DNA of 64,000 nucleotides, from positions 62,001 through 126,000 of the forward strand of contig JAMDHS010000040.1 of the NCBI GenBank assembly GCA_029717555.1, in the 5' to 3' direction. Numbering within the stretch: position 1 is the first letter of the stretch; each line of letters begins with the position of its first letter. Under the pieces are notes generated by a model. It did no database searches and was not told the origin of the DNA. It saw nothing but the letters and a program-made list of their open reading frames with translations. A program made the translations under genes and the position numbers. This document shows positions 1 through 12,451 of the stretch, in pieces. Source of the DNA: Peribolospora baueri. Its lineage: Eukaryota > Basidiomycota > Peribolosporomycetes > Peribolosporales > Peribolosporaceae.

Positions 1-1
1 C

Positions 2-1807
2 ATGGGGCTTTCTCCCGCCGATATGTGTCAGTCGTTGTGCCAGCTCGCTCGCATGGCACGCGAGATCGGAGCAACCGTAGAGGTGCGCCGCGTCATTCAG
101 GTCAGGAGGGAGACCATAGACGAGGTGGCCAAGGCGCCTGCTAGTAACATCAAAGCCCCCACGGACATGGCGGCGCCTACCGTTGCGGCCAGGTCGAAGG
201 ATGAACGCGACCCTGACGCAGGAATTATGCGGGTAACAGCTAGTTCCAGGGTGCTCGGGCCGGTCCACATTTCTCCGGACACGACTACCGAGCTCATCTC
301 GTTGTCGGATGCAGAGGCGAGGTCGTTGCTTTTCGACGCGAGTACATCCCCCGCGTCTGCCGCTCCGTTCAGCATACATCTCGGCCTGCCGACTCCTTGC
401 GAAGCAGACCGAAGCGACCCTCTAATACAACAAACGGATGGTGAAGACGTTTCGATCTTTTCGCGCTACCTTGCCAGTCGCGAGTCGACGCACACGGATG
501 ACGGCTTGTCAGACAGCCAACCCCATCCTTCTTCTGACGACGAACTGGGCAATTTCGGCATGGACATAAGTATGGATGTGGGCATATATTCTCCACCAGA
601 CACGGCAGCCTCAGCAGGTGATACACCCGTGTCCGTATCTCTCTCGATGTCGACGGCCTTCGATCCTTCTCGTTCCGGTGTCACCACCCGGGTATCGCAT
701 GGCTTTACCTCTCCCAGCGCCCCGACGCCCGACCTCGGCCTCTCTCCAGTCCTCACTCCCACTCCCACTCCTTCTCCAACCCCGGACGCTCGGCTATCAT
801 CCGTATACGTACCCGCACACGTGCTTGCATCCGACGTCGCCGCTTTGACCGTCTCCGCCAGTACGCGGAAGAGTGTCCCTATCCCCGACGGTGATCTGGG
901 CGACGAGTGGTCGGAGGAAGCCAGCGGCAGTGTTTTCGGAGAGTACTTTGACGGTTTTGATTGGGAGGGGTACATGGCTTTTACTTTGGGCTCCAGCGGT
1001 AGAGACGGCGTTGAGGGCAAGATGGGGCGTAGGAGCAGGAGGAAAGGCAAGGGGGCTAACAGAAAGTCCACATCCGGTCTGGGAACGGCCATGGGAGCGA
1101 CGTTTGCTCCTGGACTACCGAGCGGCGAACAAGGCAATCGCGAGGAGAGCTCGTTCACCGGCTTCCAGCGACGTTCCCTTGATGGGGATGACGCCAAGGA
1201 CGACGGCCATGGCCGTCTTGCACCTGGACGCCGCCAGGGTAGTGACTCGGATTCTGTCAGACTCTCCCGCCGTGCCGCCTCTCGTCGACGACGCAGGGAC
1301 GCTCAGCGAGGACTTCGGGAGCAGATGGAGGCGCAAGAGCGGGAGAAGGCACATTTGGCTTTGCACGCCTATTTCCGACACCCCACTTCCCTCGATGCTG
1401 GTACACGCGCTCCCGCGGCGGACGAGGCTGACCGGTTCCCAAGGACGGTTGCTCATACCTCTGACAAATTGTCAGCATCGACGTTGTCGGATGAGGTGGC
1501 GGAGGCGGCGAGAAGAGCATTGGAGGATGCGAAGGAGGCCAAAGAGAGGAAAAAGAGAGAGAAGGAGGTGAGGAAGAGGTTGAAGTTAGCCATGGAGTTG
1601 GACGGCTATCTCGGCAGACAAGTTCGAGGGACGACTGGCAGGGAGTCTCAGGCCGTGGAAGCCGGCACGGACACTGGCAGCGACGGTCAAATCCCTTTCC
1701 CAAGCAGGCAGCCCGTCCGGTTGATCGTCGAGGCCTTCGTGATGCGCGATCTAGCGGGAGAGGAGACGTTTCTCGATTTTGGCAGGTTGGATGAGGGCTC
1801 AAGGTGA
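2..1807 (+). CDS. GTPBP1/2-like protein, 3' part (5' end outside window)
   Basis: Open frame of 601 codons entering from the left edge and ending in TGA at 1807. The first residues (GLSPADMCQSLCQLARMARE, then IGATVEV) match the segment just before the GTPase domain in GTPBP1/2-type translational GTPases. In many basidiomycetes this module occurs in a protein that lacks the GTPase. The middle (residues 40-520) is Ser/Pro/Asp-rich and low complexity, with a basic stretch (RRRRRDAQR) and a Lys/Glu-rich coiled-coil-like stretch near 500-530. The last 30 residues (VEAFVMRDLAGEETFLDFG) resemble the conserved tail of those fungal proteins. No G1-G4 GTP-binding motifs are seen in the part inside the window. 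The internal ATG at 3 is not necessarily the start. Family assignment is inference from two short conserved blocks; the function is unknown. Confidence 0.5.
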   Translation: MGLSPADMCQSLCQLARMAREIGATVEVRRVIQVRRETIDEVAKAPASNIKAPTDMAAPTVAARSKDERDPDAGIMRVTASSRVLGPVHISPDTTTELISLSDAEARSLLFDASTSPASAAPFSIHLGLPTPCEADRSDPLIQQTDGEDVSIFSRYLASRESTHTDDGLSDSQPHPSSDDELGNFGMDISMDVGIYSPPDTAASAGDTPVSVSLSMSTAFDPSRSGVTTRVSHGFTSPSAPTPDLGLSPVLTPTPTPSPTPDARLSSVYVPAHVLASDVAALTVSASTRKSVPIPDGDLGDEWSEEASGSVFGEYFDGFDWEGYMAFTLGSSGRDGVEGKMGRRSRRKGKGANRKSTSGLGTAMGATFAPGLPSGEQGNREESSFTGFQRRSLDGDDAKDDGHGRLAPGRRQGSDSDSVRLSRRAASRRRRRDAQRGLREQMEAQEREKAHLALHAYFRHPTSLDAGTRAPAADEADRFPRTVAHTSDKLSASTLSDEVAEAARRALEDAKEAKERKKREKEVRKRLKLAMELDGYLGRQVRGTTGRESQAVEAGTDTGSDGQIPFPSRQPVRLIVEAFVMRDLAGEETFLDFGRLDEGSR

Positions 1808-2510
1808 ATGATCGAAGAGATGAGCGGGTGCGGTGGAAAGGCGTCCCGAGACGGAGGCGGAGATGGAGTTGAGCGTACGAGGGGTTCATTGACCTTTCGA
1901 AGTCCTCGAGCACTTGTGACCCATTCCGTCATCACTTGCTGACTGCAGCCCATAAGCGGCAAGAACCCGAGAGTTCTGAGAGTTCACTGAAGCATCCGTC
2001 CTCGTTGCATTGTCTGTATGTACACGTACTCTCCGTTATCGTTTCTCCTTTTGCATGCATCATGTTCAGAGACTCTGGAGCAAACAGGAATGTTTTTTCT
2101 GCCGTTTCTCGAGCCTGCAGCGTTCTGTTCAGTGTCGCTGTGGGAAGATGGTGGGACAGTAGGTGGCCATGCAGAAAGCGCTCGGGATATACCGTCAAGG
2201 ATGCACATAATGAGTGCGCGCCCTCCACAACCCGCCGTCCTGACCGTCTCAAGGTTCCAAAGCACTGACGTCAGGCCCGCGGCTGGCTCAGAACGTCCTT
2301 TTCCTCTCTCCTCTTTCTCCTCCTCGCAGAGAGCTAGACATCTTTGCTGCCCAGCTCACTTTTCCGCTATTCCTGCCAGGTATCTCATTCGAACGCCGAC
2401 CCCCGATCTCGCGCTCGTACGTACTAAACGTTTAGGACGTCGGATTCCGGAACCGCCACAGAAAGTAAGCCGATCGATTCGCACAGACAGATCAGACCCG
2501 GCTGGGGAGA
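1808..2510. other. convergent intergenic region, no gene seen
   Basis: About 700 bp between the stop codons of two convergent genes. Short open frames occur on both strands but show no recognisable motif and no plausible splice structure. It probably holds the two 3' untranslated regions and their polyadenylation signals. Confidence 0.6.
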
Positions 2511-5500
2511 TCAATTCTTGGCAAAACCCGGGCCTCCGGCCCCGGTCCCGGCGGCACTCCTGCTGACGGGCGAGACCAAGCTCTTCATGAACGTCCTCAA
2601 CACGCGTCCCGCCTCGATGCCCCACTCGCCGCAGCTGACCTCGTCGCAGCACCGTTCGAACTCTGCCGTAGCGGCTACTGCGGGCCAGTTATCGTCTATA
2701 CACGGAAAAGAGGGGGGGGGGTTCGTAAAGGGAAGAAGGGAAGAGGCATGATGAGCGTGGGAGGCAGAGAAGCATCAGTATGTCATCAGTCGACGAACGA
2801 GCCCCGCCCAGCTCCCTGGCCTGGTTACGGGACCCGGCCGCGGCCTGACACACACCCCCTTCTTCCTTCCCGGCCGTTCTCCACACTCACAGACATAACC
2901 CTTAACAGCCGTATGGAGCTCCTCCCAAAGCCATGTGCTAAGCATAAGCGGGAAAGCGGTGCTGGGCGTCAAGTTCTCCACGAGGTGAGCGAGCGCCAGC
3001 CCGGCCAGGTCGGGAAGCTCATATCTGTGCGCGAGGCGGTAGATGGAGAGCGCGCTCGCTGACCGTGGGAGCGGAGCTGGGTGCGGATGAGGGTCCGGGG
3101 GGGAAGTGGGCGAGGAGGTGGGCCGGTCTTGTTGCTGCGCTTGTTGCGGCGGAGTCGGATGCTGGTGCTGGTGTTGGTACGGATGTTGATGCTGCTGCGA
3201 AGAGTGTTGGAGATGCTCGTGGTAACCCACTCCGTAAGGAGGATGACGGGGGTAAGGCGGCGCCGTCGCGGCGGTAGGGCTGTGCAACGATTGCTGGTGG
3301 GCCGAGGCAGCGTCGCTGGACGTAGACGCGTCACGAGGGTGGCTGGAACGCTGCCGCTCAGACAGAGAGAGAGAAGACGTGGACGTGGAGAGGCGAGGGT
3401 CGTAACTCGCTTCGAGACTGTGCTGTTTATGGCGTTGTTGGTGACCTTCCTCCTCCTCTTGGCCGACCACCTTCCAATCCCAGGACTGAGGGTCGCCTCG
3501 AGCGTCCGCACGTGTCTCCGAAGCGGCGGCCGAAGACGTCCATGAGTCGTCCAACATCGTCGACCTAACGTCCTCGTAGTCGGCGAACGTGATCCGGTCC
3601 GTGTACAACCACCGGCAGAGCTGCAAAGGTCGTCCGCACGGGTAAGCCCGTGCCGATCGGACAGGGGAAGACGGCAGACGACGGACGGGCAACCGACCGA
3701 CTCAACTCACCCAGTACACGTTGGCATAATCAAAGTCGCCGACGTCAATCTTGTGCACCAGACGACCGCACATCGGCTCTGCCCTGCCTTCATCGAACGC
3801 CAGAGAACCGAGCATGGTGGCAAAGTACTCGCTCCGTTGACGAAGCAAGCCAGAGTGAGCCCAGATGAAACGCGGCCGGACGACGGTCGCGGGCTCGAGG
3901 ACCGACGCGTCCTGCGTCGCGGCGTCTCCGCCGCCTTCCTGAGTCGGGCGTTCTTGCTCCACGTCCGACGGCTTGTCCACCGCCGCCCGCCCGTCGGAAC
4001 CTAGCTGCTGGGGCAGGGTGCCTCGTTCGCGCACGAGAATCCGAACATCGCCCGTGTTCGCGTCGTCCAACAGGCTCTCGATCCCTTTCGCCAAACTCGG
4101 CGGCACCATGGACACGCCGGGCAGCTGGAAGGGTGCCTTGCTTGGCGGTGGGTGAGAAGTGCCGGCTTGAAGCGACGACGTCGACCCGGGCAAGGGAGGG
4201 ATGGAGGGAAGATTGGAGCCGGTGATCACTTGCACCGTCAAGGCGAGGCCGTCATGCGCGGCGATGACCGGATGAAGCAGGAGGGACGACAAAGTGGGTA
4301 GCTGACGGCATTCTACAAAGGATGGAGAGCGAGAAAGAAGAAGAAGAAAAAAAAATCCTCAGCTGACCAGGTACGTGGTGAGGCGAAGCGAGGTGATCCA
4401 TGCGCCTACCGTAGAGCTCCCTCTCCCGTTTGAAGCACCACGCGTCCCACGTCCGCCACACACAGCCATCCTCGCCGGTGTCGAGGGCCTTGCTCCGACC
4501 TGGCTGCTCCCGCAGCGGCTTGATCCCGACCATGATGATGGCCGGCAGCTCAAAGTCCGCAGGAGCGTAATCGAGCACGATGGAGGTAAGAAAGACGGAG
4601 AGGACGGTGGTGTGCGTCGCCGTCGTTGGAGGAGGAGAAGTTTGTTCAGCGCCCGTAGTGGACGGCGTCGGGGACATTGGAGGAGAGCCCGATGCCGAGG
4701 GCGTGGAAGGCGCTGCCATCGGCGTGTTAACCGTGGACGGACCTGAAGTGCGGACTGTATGCGTGACATGCGACAGACGAGCAGACGACGTTTCAGCATG
4801 AGCATTCATTCGTATGACTGAGAGAGTTGCGCTCCATGTTCAGAGCCAAGGACGAGGCGAGTCGATCGGCCCGGGCCGACTCACCGAGCTCGAGCCTCCA
4901 CTTCCCATCTCCGAACGTGAACGGCTGGCGGTTCCAGATCTCGTTCGTTCCAGCACCGGTAGACACGCTACGCCCGCCCTCGGACGGAAGGGGCGAATCT
5001 TCCACCTCTTCCCGGAGGCACATGAGCGATCTGACGGGCCAGGTGAAAGACTGCGAGATGGATATGATATGAACGACGGCCGGCGTATCCCATGAGCGAC
5101 ACGGCGTTATCGGCGAACAAGACGCACGATGATGATCGAAGAGAACGTGATATGGTTTGTTCACTCACGACGACGCTCGTTTCTTCGCAGACGTCCACGC
5201 CAGGCCGGCCGTTGGCCATGCTCAGCCCTGCGGCCTGCCCGGAGAGGAGGCCAGAGTCCCACACGCTGCTCGCGCTTCCGTGGGACCAAGCGCCCGTACC
5301 CGGGTTCCACTGAGGCGCCGGGGAGGAGGTCGAAGAGACGGGGCCTCGGTGCCAGCCTGCGGAAGAGAGAGAGGAGGGGATGGTGCCCGAGGCGGACACG
5401 GTGGAGGGGGTTGGGGTGGATAGGTGGCGCGCGGCGGAAGGCAGGAAACCTTGTGGAAGAGAGGAGCGATGAGACGACGACGACGAAGGCAGCTGTGCGG

Positions 5501-6257
5501 GCGATGCGGTGCTCGACTGGGTCGTGGCGCTTCCTGCTGCTCCGCCCCCGGGAAAGGTGCCTCTCCAGGAGCTAGAGCTGGCCAAGGTGGCCTGGCTCGA
5601 CCCGGCGGCACTAGATCCGCTGGCGCCAGGCAAGCTGGGGATGGCGCTGGGGATGTGAGAATAGTAGCTTGCATAAGCCGCGCTAGGAGACGTGCTCGTC
5701 GTGGGTTGGGCGAGCGAGGCGGCGAATGTGTTGGGCACGGGCGTGTAGGTCGACCTGCGAGAGACGGCACCAGAGCTGGCGCTGTTGGTGCTGCTTGGAG
5801 GAGGCGTGCCGAGGGAGCGACGCTGGGGAGCGGTGGTGGTGCCACTGGTGGTGCTGCTGCCGAGAGAGGTCACAGGGCGTGGGTAAGGAGCGGAGGCGCT
5901 GGAAGGCAAAGAGGTAGCCGAGGAGGCACCGCGAGAGGAGAGAGAGGCGCCGGCAGACGTCGAAGGAGGCGGCGGGTCTCGCGACGTGGACGTGCCGGCC
6001 GGCTCTGACGACGACGAAGATGCAGAGGGGTTAGCCATGTCGGTCGAGGAGGGCAGAGGAGCTGGTCGTCCGAGGGGCGTGCGCGAGTAGGCGGCCGTGC
6101 CGGGTGATTGGGAGTTGGGGGCAGAGGTGGACTGGGAATTGGACATGGACGCCGGGCGTGCTGTGGACGAGCGCGGAGAGCCCAAGACGGGCGCCGCCGC
6201 CGTCGAGGGCTGGTTGTTGAGAGCGCTGGATGAGATGGAGGCGTTGGACCTAGCCAT
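2511..6257 (-). CDS. BTB/POZ domain protein with MATH-like region
   Basis: Six exons fit splice signals and phase: 6257-5169, 5050-4885, 4754 (or 4742)-4375, 4301-3711, 3620-2891 and 2695-2511, giving about 1,046 residues. The start MARSNASISS is the first ATG of the frame that leads straight into the Ser/Thr/Pro-rich N-terminal 340 residues. Exons 2-3 carry a MATH/TRAF-like beta region (FTFGDGKWRLELG; later YAPADFELPAIIMVG). Exons 4-5 carry a BTB/POZ fold (FIWAHSGLLRQRSEYFATML, then LCRWLYTDRITFADYEDV). A His/Gln/Pro-rich insert of about 100 residues splits the BTB-type region, and the C-terminus (FERCCDEVSCGEWG) matches the conserved tail of basidiomycete BTB proteins. BTB proteins of this kind often act as Cul3 substrate adaptors; that role is inferred. 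Exon 3 has two in-frame acceptors. Confidence 0.8.
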
Positions 6258-6798
6258 GAAGACGGAGGAGTGATAAGTGCGTGCTGGGCCACGCTCTGCC
6301 CTTCTCTTTCTGCGCGCGGTGAGCTGAGCTGGGAGGTGGAGGAGGCCAAGTTGCGACGGCCGAGGAGAGGCGTGCAAGATAACTGCAATCAGTCCAGTCG
6401 GACTCGGTCGTGGTCGCATTAAGTTGGGAGGCGGGCGGATTAGATAAGCAGGATAATGGATCCAACTCGCCAGTAGCAAGCTCTAATAATAATCAGGTCT
6501 AATCAGGTCTAATCGAGGCCAACGCGGTCCGGGAAGCCGTCGTCGCCCGTCGGTTGACGTTTGTTCTACGTCGCAAGGGGACATGACATGTATGCTTACG
6601 CTTGCAATTACTTTACTTTTACGTCTGCATTAGCATTTGCATTTCCCATTTACACCCCCCTCAGCGAAAGGGGCTCCTGCTGCGGCACGCCTCGAGACGC
6701 GACGCGGGCTCCGCTCGATCGGCCTCCTATTCCTATTCTATCCCGCCGACCCGACCGAGCTCCGGCGGCCGCTCTTTGCCCCTCCCTACCATCCCGTG
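6258..6798. promoter_or_regulatory. divergent promoter region, BTB protein / IQGAP
   Basis: 540 bp separating two start codons that face away from each other, so both promoters must lie here or overlap. A short direct repeat (AATCAGGTCT twice, then AATCGAGG) sits at about 6490-6515. No TATA box is obvious. No gene is seen. Confidence 0.5.
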
Positions 6799-9700
6799 AT
6801 GGACCCACCTCCGACGCCTTCTCGAATCCGCGATTGGCCGCCGCCATCGCCTTCGTCGCCCGCGTCGCCCGCCTCTGCACGAACATCCTCCCAGTTCGGC
6901 TACCAGACCAAGCTCCTCGAGCGCTCCTCCTCCCGCGCCTCCACCCTTTCCCTCCACAAGCCGACCCACTCCGTGCCCAATGGCCCCGCCAGCGCTGGAG
7001 CGCTAGGCTCTGTCAGCGGCTCGGTTCGCCGCGCATATCCTCGTCCCCTCTCTCATCGGCCTACGTCCAGTATCGACGCCAGCAAGTACTCCTTCGCTAC
7101 CGGCGGCATTGGCGCCGGCGACAGGTCGAATGGGGCCGCTCCAGGCATTCGGAGTCCCGGCAGCGCAGGAATCTACACCGGCGGTCACTCCAACGGCGCT
7201 CGCAGCGGTCCCTCGAGTCCCAGCTTCAGCCTCTCCAGTTCGCCACCTCGAGACTGGGGCGCTCGTGCGGGAGCCGAAGTTAGGCACGATGCTGGCCCCG
7301 CTCACACGCCCGGTACGCCCGCCTTCACGCCTGTCACGCCCGTCACGCCCATCACTCCCACTCGGACTCGTCGTTCTCGGACCTTTGGACAGCCGAGCGA
7401 TGCTTTCAACGCAGCCGTCCTTGGTCCGGCGGGCGACGCTCTTAGCGCCGCCATACCCGACGGCACTCCCTCGTCCGTGCAGGGCATGCATGGCCGGGTC
7501 CGGCTTTCTCGCCAGGGAGCTCCGACGGCAGCCACGTCGTCCGTCACCTCCTCCCTGCCCTTCTCCTCATCCTCACGATGGATGGACAAGCAGCGCCATC
7601 TCCTCCAGGCGTACGAATACCTTTGTCACGTCGGGGAGGCCAAGCAATGGATGGAGCTCTGTCTCAAGGAGGAGATTGGTGCCGGCGTCGTCGAGATGGA
7701 GGAGAGCATGCGCGACGGCGTCGCGCTCGCCAAGCTGGCTAGGGAGTTTGAGCCGGATTGCGTGCCGAGGATCTTTGTGGTAAGTCAGACATTCGTTCAC
7801 GCTCTGTCCCTCATTACTTGTGGATATCGTCCGACACGTATCGCATATTTCACCGGCCTTTTGGTAGCACCCGAAACTCCAATTTCGGCACTCCGACAAC
7901 ATCAACTACTTTTTCATCTTCATCGTCAAGGTCGGCCTCCCCGAATTCTTCCGCTTCGAGCTGACAGACCTTTACGAGAAGAAAAACTTCCCCAAAGTCA
8001 TCTACTGCATCCACGCGCTTAGCCATCTGATGGCCCGGAGAGGCCTCACAGAGAGGATCGGCAACCTGCTCGGCAAGCTCGAGTTCTCTGGTACGTATAG
8101 GAAGGCTTCTCTGATGATCTGCGGGTGCTCTCGTCGATGCTGATCGTCCTTTTCAAAATGTTCCCTTTTATGTTCATTTTATATTCGTTTTCGGTTTCGT
8201 TTCTGATTTTCCTGATCACAAGACGATCAGCTGCAGGCAACCCAGCGAGGCCTCGATGCATCGGGCGTGGCCATGCCCAACTTTGGTGGCGTCGGCCGAG
8301 CTCTGGCAAAGGAGATAAACGAGGAACCTGAGCCCGAGCCAGAACCGGAAGAGTCGGAAGAGGAGCGTAGAGCGATGATGGAGGAATGGGCCACGACGCT
8401 GCAGGCGGCTGCGCGAGGTTCCTTACAGCGTAGGACTTGGAGGGAGCTCGCTCGAGGAGTGCGGGAGTCGGCTTCGGTGGCCACAAAAATCCAAGCGCAG
8501 GCGCGAGGCTGCCTGGCTCGCCGGCGTTATGAGCGACTCCACGCCCACCTCGGAGCGTGCGAGCGCAGCGTTGTGTCCGTCCAGTCTCTCGCGCGTGCGG
8601 TCCTCGCTAGGCGTGCTCATCACGGAGCGCTCAAGCAGCTCGAGGAGGTGTCTTCGAACGACGGTCTCCTGGAGTTGCAGTCGCGGATACGAGGCGCGCT
8701 CCAGCGACGACGCTTCTTCGCCCCTATCAACGCCCTGGACGAGCACGAGTCCAGCGTTGCCGTCTTCCAAGCCCACGTCCGAGGCTACCTCGCCCGAATG
8801 GCATACCAGGATCTCCTGTTCGAGCTTGCGGACTGCACCGAGTCGGTCATCAGGACGCAGGCGGTGTTGCGCACCGCGCTCGTCAAGAGGCGGCTCCTCA
8901 GCCGTATCCGTGGCTTGCAGAGCTCCGCCCCGTCGATCGCCGCTCTCCAGGCGCACATGCGCGGCGCCCTTGTGCGGAGAAGATTCATGGCGTTGCGGGG
9001 AAGCTTGGTCAAGGCCGAGGTCAGCAGGTCCGTCGGCGGTCTGCAGGCGTTCGCCAAGGCCGCTTTGACGAGGAGGAGGCACATGGAGCAGAAGAAGCAG
9101 CTTGACTTTGTCGTTCCCGACGTCGTAGGCCTCCAGACTGCTTGCCGGGCGTACCTGGCGCGAAGAGACTTTGACCGATGGCGACAGCACCTTGAGAACA
9201 GTCAGTCGGAAGCGACCTTTTTCCAGGCTCTGGTGCGTGGCTTCCTGGGCAGGCGTCGATTCCGTCAGAAGATGGCCCATTACCGACACAACCTCGACAA
9301 GGTCGTCAAGGTGCAGAGCATCTTCCGAGCACGTCAGCAAGGAGAGCAGTACCGCCGGCTGGCGATGGGCAAGAACGTGCCCGTGTCGACGATCAAAAAC
9401 TTTGGCCACCTGCTCAACGATTCGGACCACGATTTTGAGGACGAGATCAAGGTGGAGCGCCTGCGCAAACTTGTCGTTCAAAGTATCCGCCAGAACCAGG
9501 TTCTGGACTCGGAGCGAGAGGATCTGGACGTGAAGATTGCGCTGCTGGTCAAGAACAAGATTGGTATCGAGGAGCTCGTCAAGGCCAAGAAGGCCAAGGG
9601 GCTCATCGGCAGCATCGGAGACACAGGTGCCCAGTTCCAGCGACGGAACAGCGTCCTGGCCGCCGCCGGCGACCCATTCAGCGACCAAACACTGGACCGG

Positions 9701-12451
9701 GCGACGAAACGCAAACTCGAACTGTACCAGGAGCTCTTCTATGTCCTGCAAACACGACCCGACTACCTGGCCCGTCTCTTCAGCCGGATCGCCCGCATTG
9801 ATATGTCCGAGAAGCAGACAAAGACGGTGGAGCGGATCACGCTCACCCTCTTTGGCTACGCTCAAAAGGCACGCGAGGAGTTCCTCCTTCTCAAAGTCTT
9901 CCAGCGCTCCATCCAGGAGGAGTTGTCGCACGTGCATACGATCCAAGAGTTTGTCAAGGGGAACGCTCAGTACATCAAACTCGTCGTCCAGTACAACCGC
10001 GGGGCCAAGGAGCGCAAGTATCTCCGCGAGCTCTTGGGCCCGCTCGTGAAGGAGGTGATGGAGGATGACAAGCTAGACCTCGAGACCGATCCTTGCACAG
10101 TGAGTTCGGACTGAGTCTGTCGGTCTCCGTCGGCCGCGTATGCGTTCCCGCCATCTCACTCCTCGCCTCGCCCGGCTGGCCGTTTCCACGTGACCGAATC
10201 CCTTGCAGATCTATCGCAGCACGATCAACGACGAGGAGAGGAGTACGGGCCGACCGAGTCGGAGGCCGCTGCAGGTCAACTTTACCGAGGCGCTGGCGGA
10301 TCCGCAAGCTCGCACTTTGTTCATCCGGCGTGAGTGGCCGCCTCCCAGCCTCCCAGAGTGCCGGAAATCGCAGGTGTCCTCTGACCTTCGCCTTTGTTCC
10401 ATATTTCGCAGACCTGCAACACCTTCGGGCGGCGACAGAGATGTTCTTGAACGCGATCCTGGCGTCGACGAAAAAGATGCCGTACGGAATCCGGTACATC
10501 GCCAGGGAGGTGTTCCGCGCTCTTCAAGTGAAATTCCCAAACGAGCCGGAGGATGCGCTGTTCAAAGTGGTGGGCCATTTGGTCTACTACCGTTACCTCA
10601 ACCCGGCCATTGTCGCACCGGAAGGGTTCGACGTGATCGAGAACATTGTCGGTCCGATGCAGAGGAAGAACTTGGCCGAGGTGTCCAAGATGCTCACTCA
10701 GATCTCCGTAGGCAAGCTGTTCAACGACGAGAATCCCTATTTGCAGCCGCTCAACGAGTACGTCGGTCAGGCGTCCCAGAAGTTTTCGAATTGGCTAAGA
10801 ATGGGTATGTGGCCGGCTCTCGGCGTAGGCTGGCATCGCGTTGGCGACGTAACATGCTGACTGACCGCCGAGGTTCGGTGCGCTTTCGCCCTTGGCTCTC
10901 TGCCACATGACAGTGATCGACGTCGTGGAGGCCGAGCAGCAGTTTGCGGTGGACGAGTTCATCGACCACAACGTGGTCGAGAAGCCCGTCATCTACATCT
11001 CGCCCAACGAGATCTACTCGCTGCACTCGCTTCTGCTCGAGCAACTCGGTCATCTTGTGAGTTGAGCCGTCGGAAAGTCGGCGATAACTGAGACGGGGTG
11101 CTCACGATCTCGGGTAAACCTCGCGCAGGCTCCGAACAAGGACGACCCGCTGCGCGTGATCCTGCTCGAACTGGGTGGCGCTCCGGTCGGCGGATCGAGC
11201 GAGCTGAACAACGCTCGGTCTGGCGAGATCACTCTAGAGCTGGCCAACAGGCTCACGAACCTGAACGGCCCAGAGGCGGAGATCAAGGCGCTTTGGGTGG
11301 AGACGAAGCGACTGATCCTGTCTGTGCTCAAGGTGCAGACAGGTCCTAGCCTCATGGACGTGCTCATTCAGCCTGTGACGGAGGAGGAGGAGGTGATTTG
11401 GGAGGAGGTCATGAGCGTCGAGCTGGCCGCGGACCAAGAGCAGAGGAAACGGACGAAGAGCGAGCTTCCGCCGTTGCCCGTGGCTGGCGAACCGGTGCAT
11501 CTGGAGGACGTGAGAAGGTGAGTGGAGCGGGGCGAAACGAGGGGTAACGTGGGACCGGAAGTAGGGACTGACGGGGGTTCGTCATTGCGTGACGGGGGAC
11601 AGACTGCCATTCGTGCGAATCAAGGAGCACCTGCTGGAGAACATGTTGCAGCTGGAGCGACTTGGCAAGGTGTCGCGGGAGAACCACTTCCAAGACGTGT
11701 TGGACGCGATCGCGGTGGACATCCGGAACAAACACCGGAAGCGGATCCAACGGCAGACGGAGAAGGCTTCGATGAACGCGACGCTGGCGAACCTGGCGGA
11801 GAAGAAGGCTTATCTTGATGAGCAGATCTCGACATATCATGGGTATATTGATCAGGCAATGCTGACGATGCAGAAGAAGGGGTGAGTAGGAGGGGAAGGA
11901 GGTGGACGTGGGGAGATGGATGGAGGTGACGCTGACCGCGCGCGCTGGCGTTCGTTCACGGTTGGGTGGGTGGTCAGGAGCAAGAAACGGTTCGTGCTCC
12001 CGTTCACTCAGCAGTACTTCCACCTGCGCGAACTCAAGGCGTCGGGCAAGGTGCCCCAGTTTGGGTCGTACAAGTACACGGCGGAGCGACTGTACAAGGA
12101 AGGAGTGTTGCTGTCGATCGACCAAGTATCGCCACGGCAGTTTGATAAGCTCTCGCTGACCATCTCTTCCGACGAAGCGGGGCTGTTCACGATCGAGACG
12201 TCGTTCGCGGGCCTTGCGGGGGAGATGATGGATCTGAGGATTGAGGATTTGTTGGAGGCGCAGTTCAACAACGTCCAGAGCATGAGTCTGTTCGACGGGG
12301 CTGCCAAGGTCAATCTGAATCTGCTCATCCATCTGATCAACCGCAAGTGAGTGAGGCCGATGATGATGGATTTCCAGCGTGGTGACCGCACCGGCTGACG
12401 TTTCGCTCCCTCCCCTCCCTTAATTCACTCACTGCCAGGTTCTACGCATGA
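6799..12451 (+). CDS. IQGAP scaffold protein (Rng2/Iqg1 family)
   Basis: Ten exons: 6799-7779, 7868-8090, 8223-10099, 10209-10329, 10412-10804, 10914-11056, 11129-11517, 11603-11881, 11978-12346 and 12439-12451. All phases agree, giving 1,595 residues. IQGAPs organise the cytokinetic actomyosin ring. Domains in order: Ser/Pro-rich tail 1-260 with a TPVTPVTPITPT repeat; calponin-homology domain about 262-400; at least ten IQ-type calmodulin/light-chain sites in about 430-800 (for example ATKIQAQARGCLARRRYERL); RasGAP-related domain about 860-1230 (KMPYGIRYIAREV, then YYRYLNPAIVAPEGF, the IQGAP form that replaces FLRF); RasGAP-C domain to the end. The last exon is only 13 bp and restores the family C-terminus (LINRKF). 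A TGA immediately after the exon 9 donor would give an almost identical shorter end. Like other IQGAPs it is probably not an active RasGAP. Confidence 0.95.

Noticed and set aside
5424-6008. 194-codon plus-strand frame rich in Gly and Arg
   Set aside because: It is the antisense of the Ser/Thr/Pro-rich first exon of the BTB gene and has no independent signal.
8423-9946. 507-codon open frame on the minus strand opposite the IQGAP IQ repeats
   Set aside because: It mirrors a highly conserved sense coding exon with strong codon bias, has no family motif, and such long antisense frames are common opposite GC-rich third positions.
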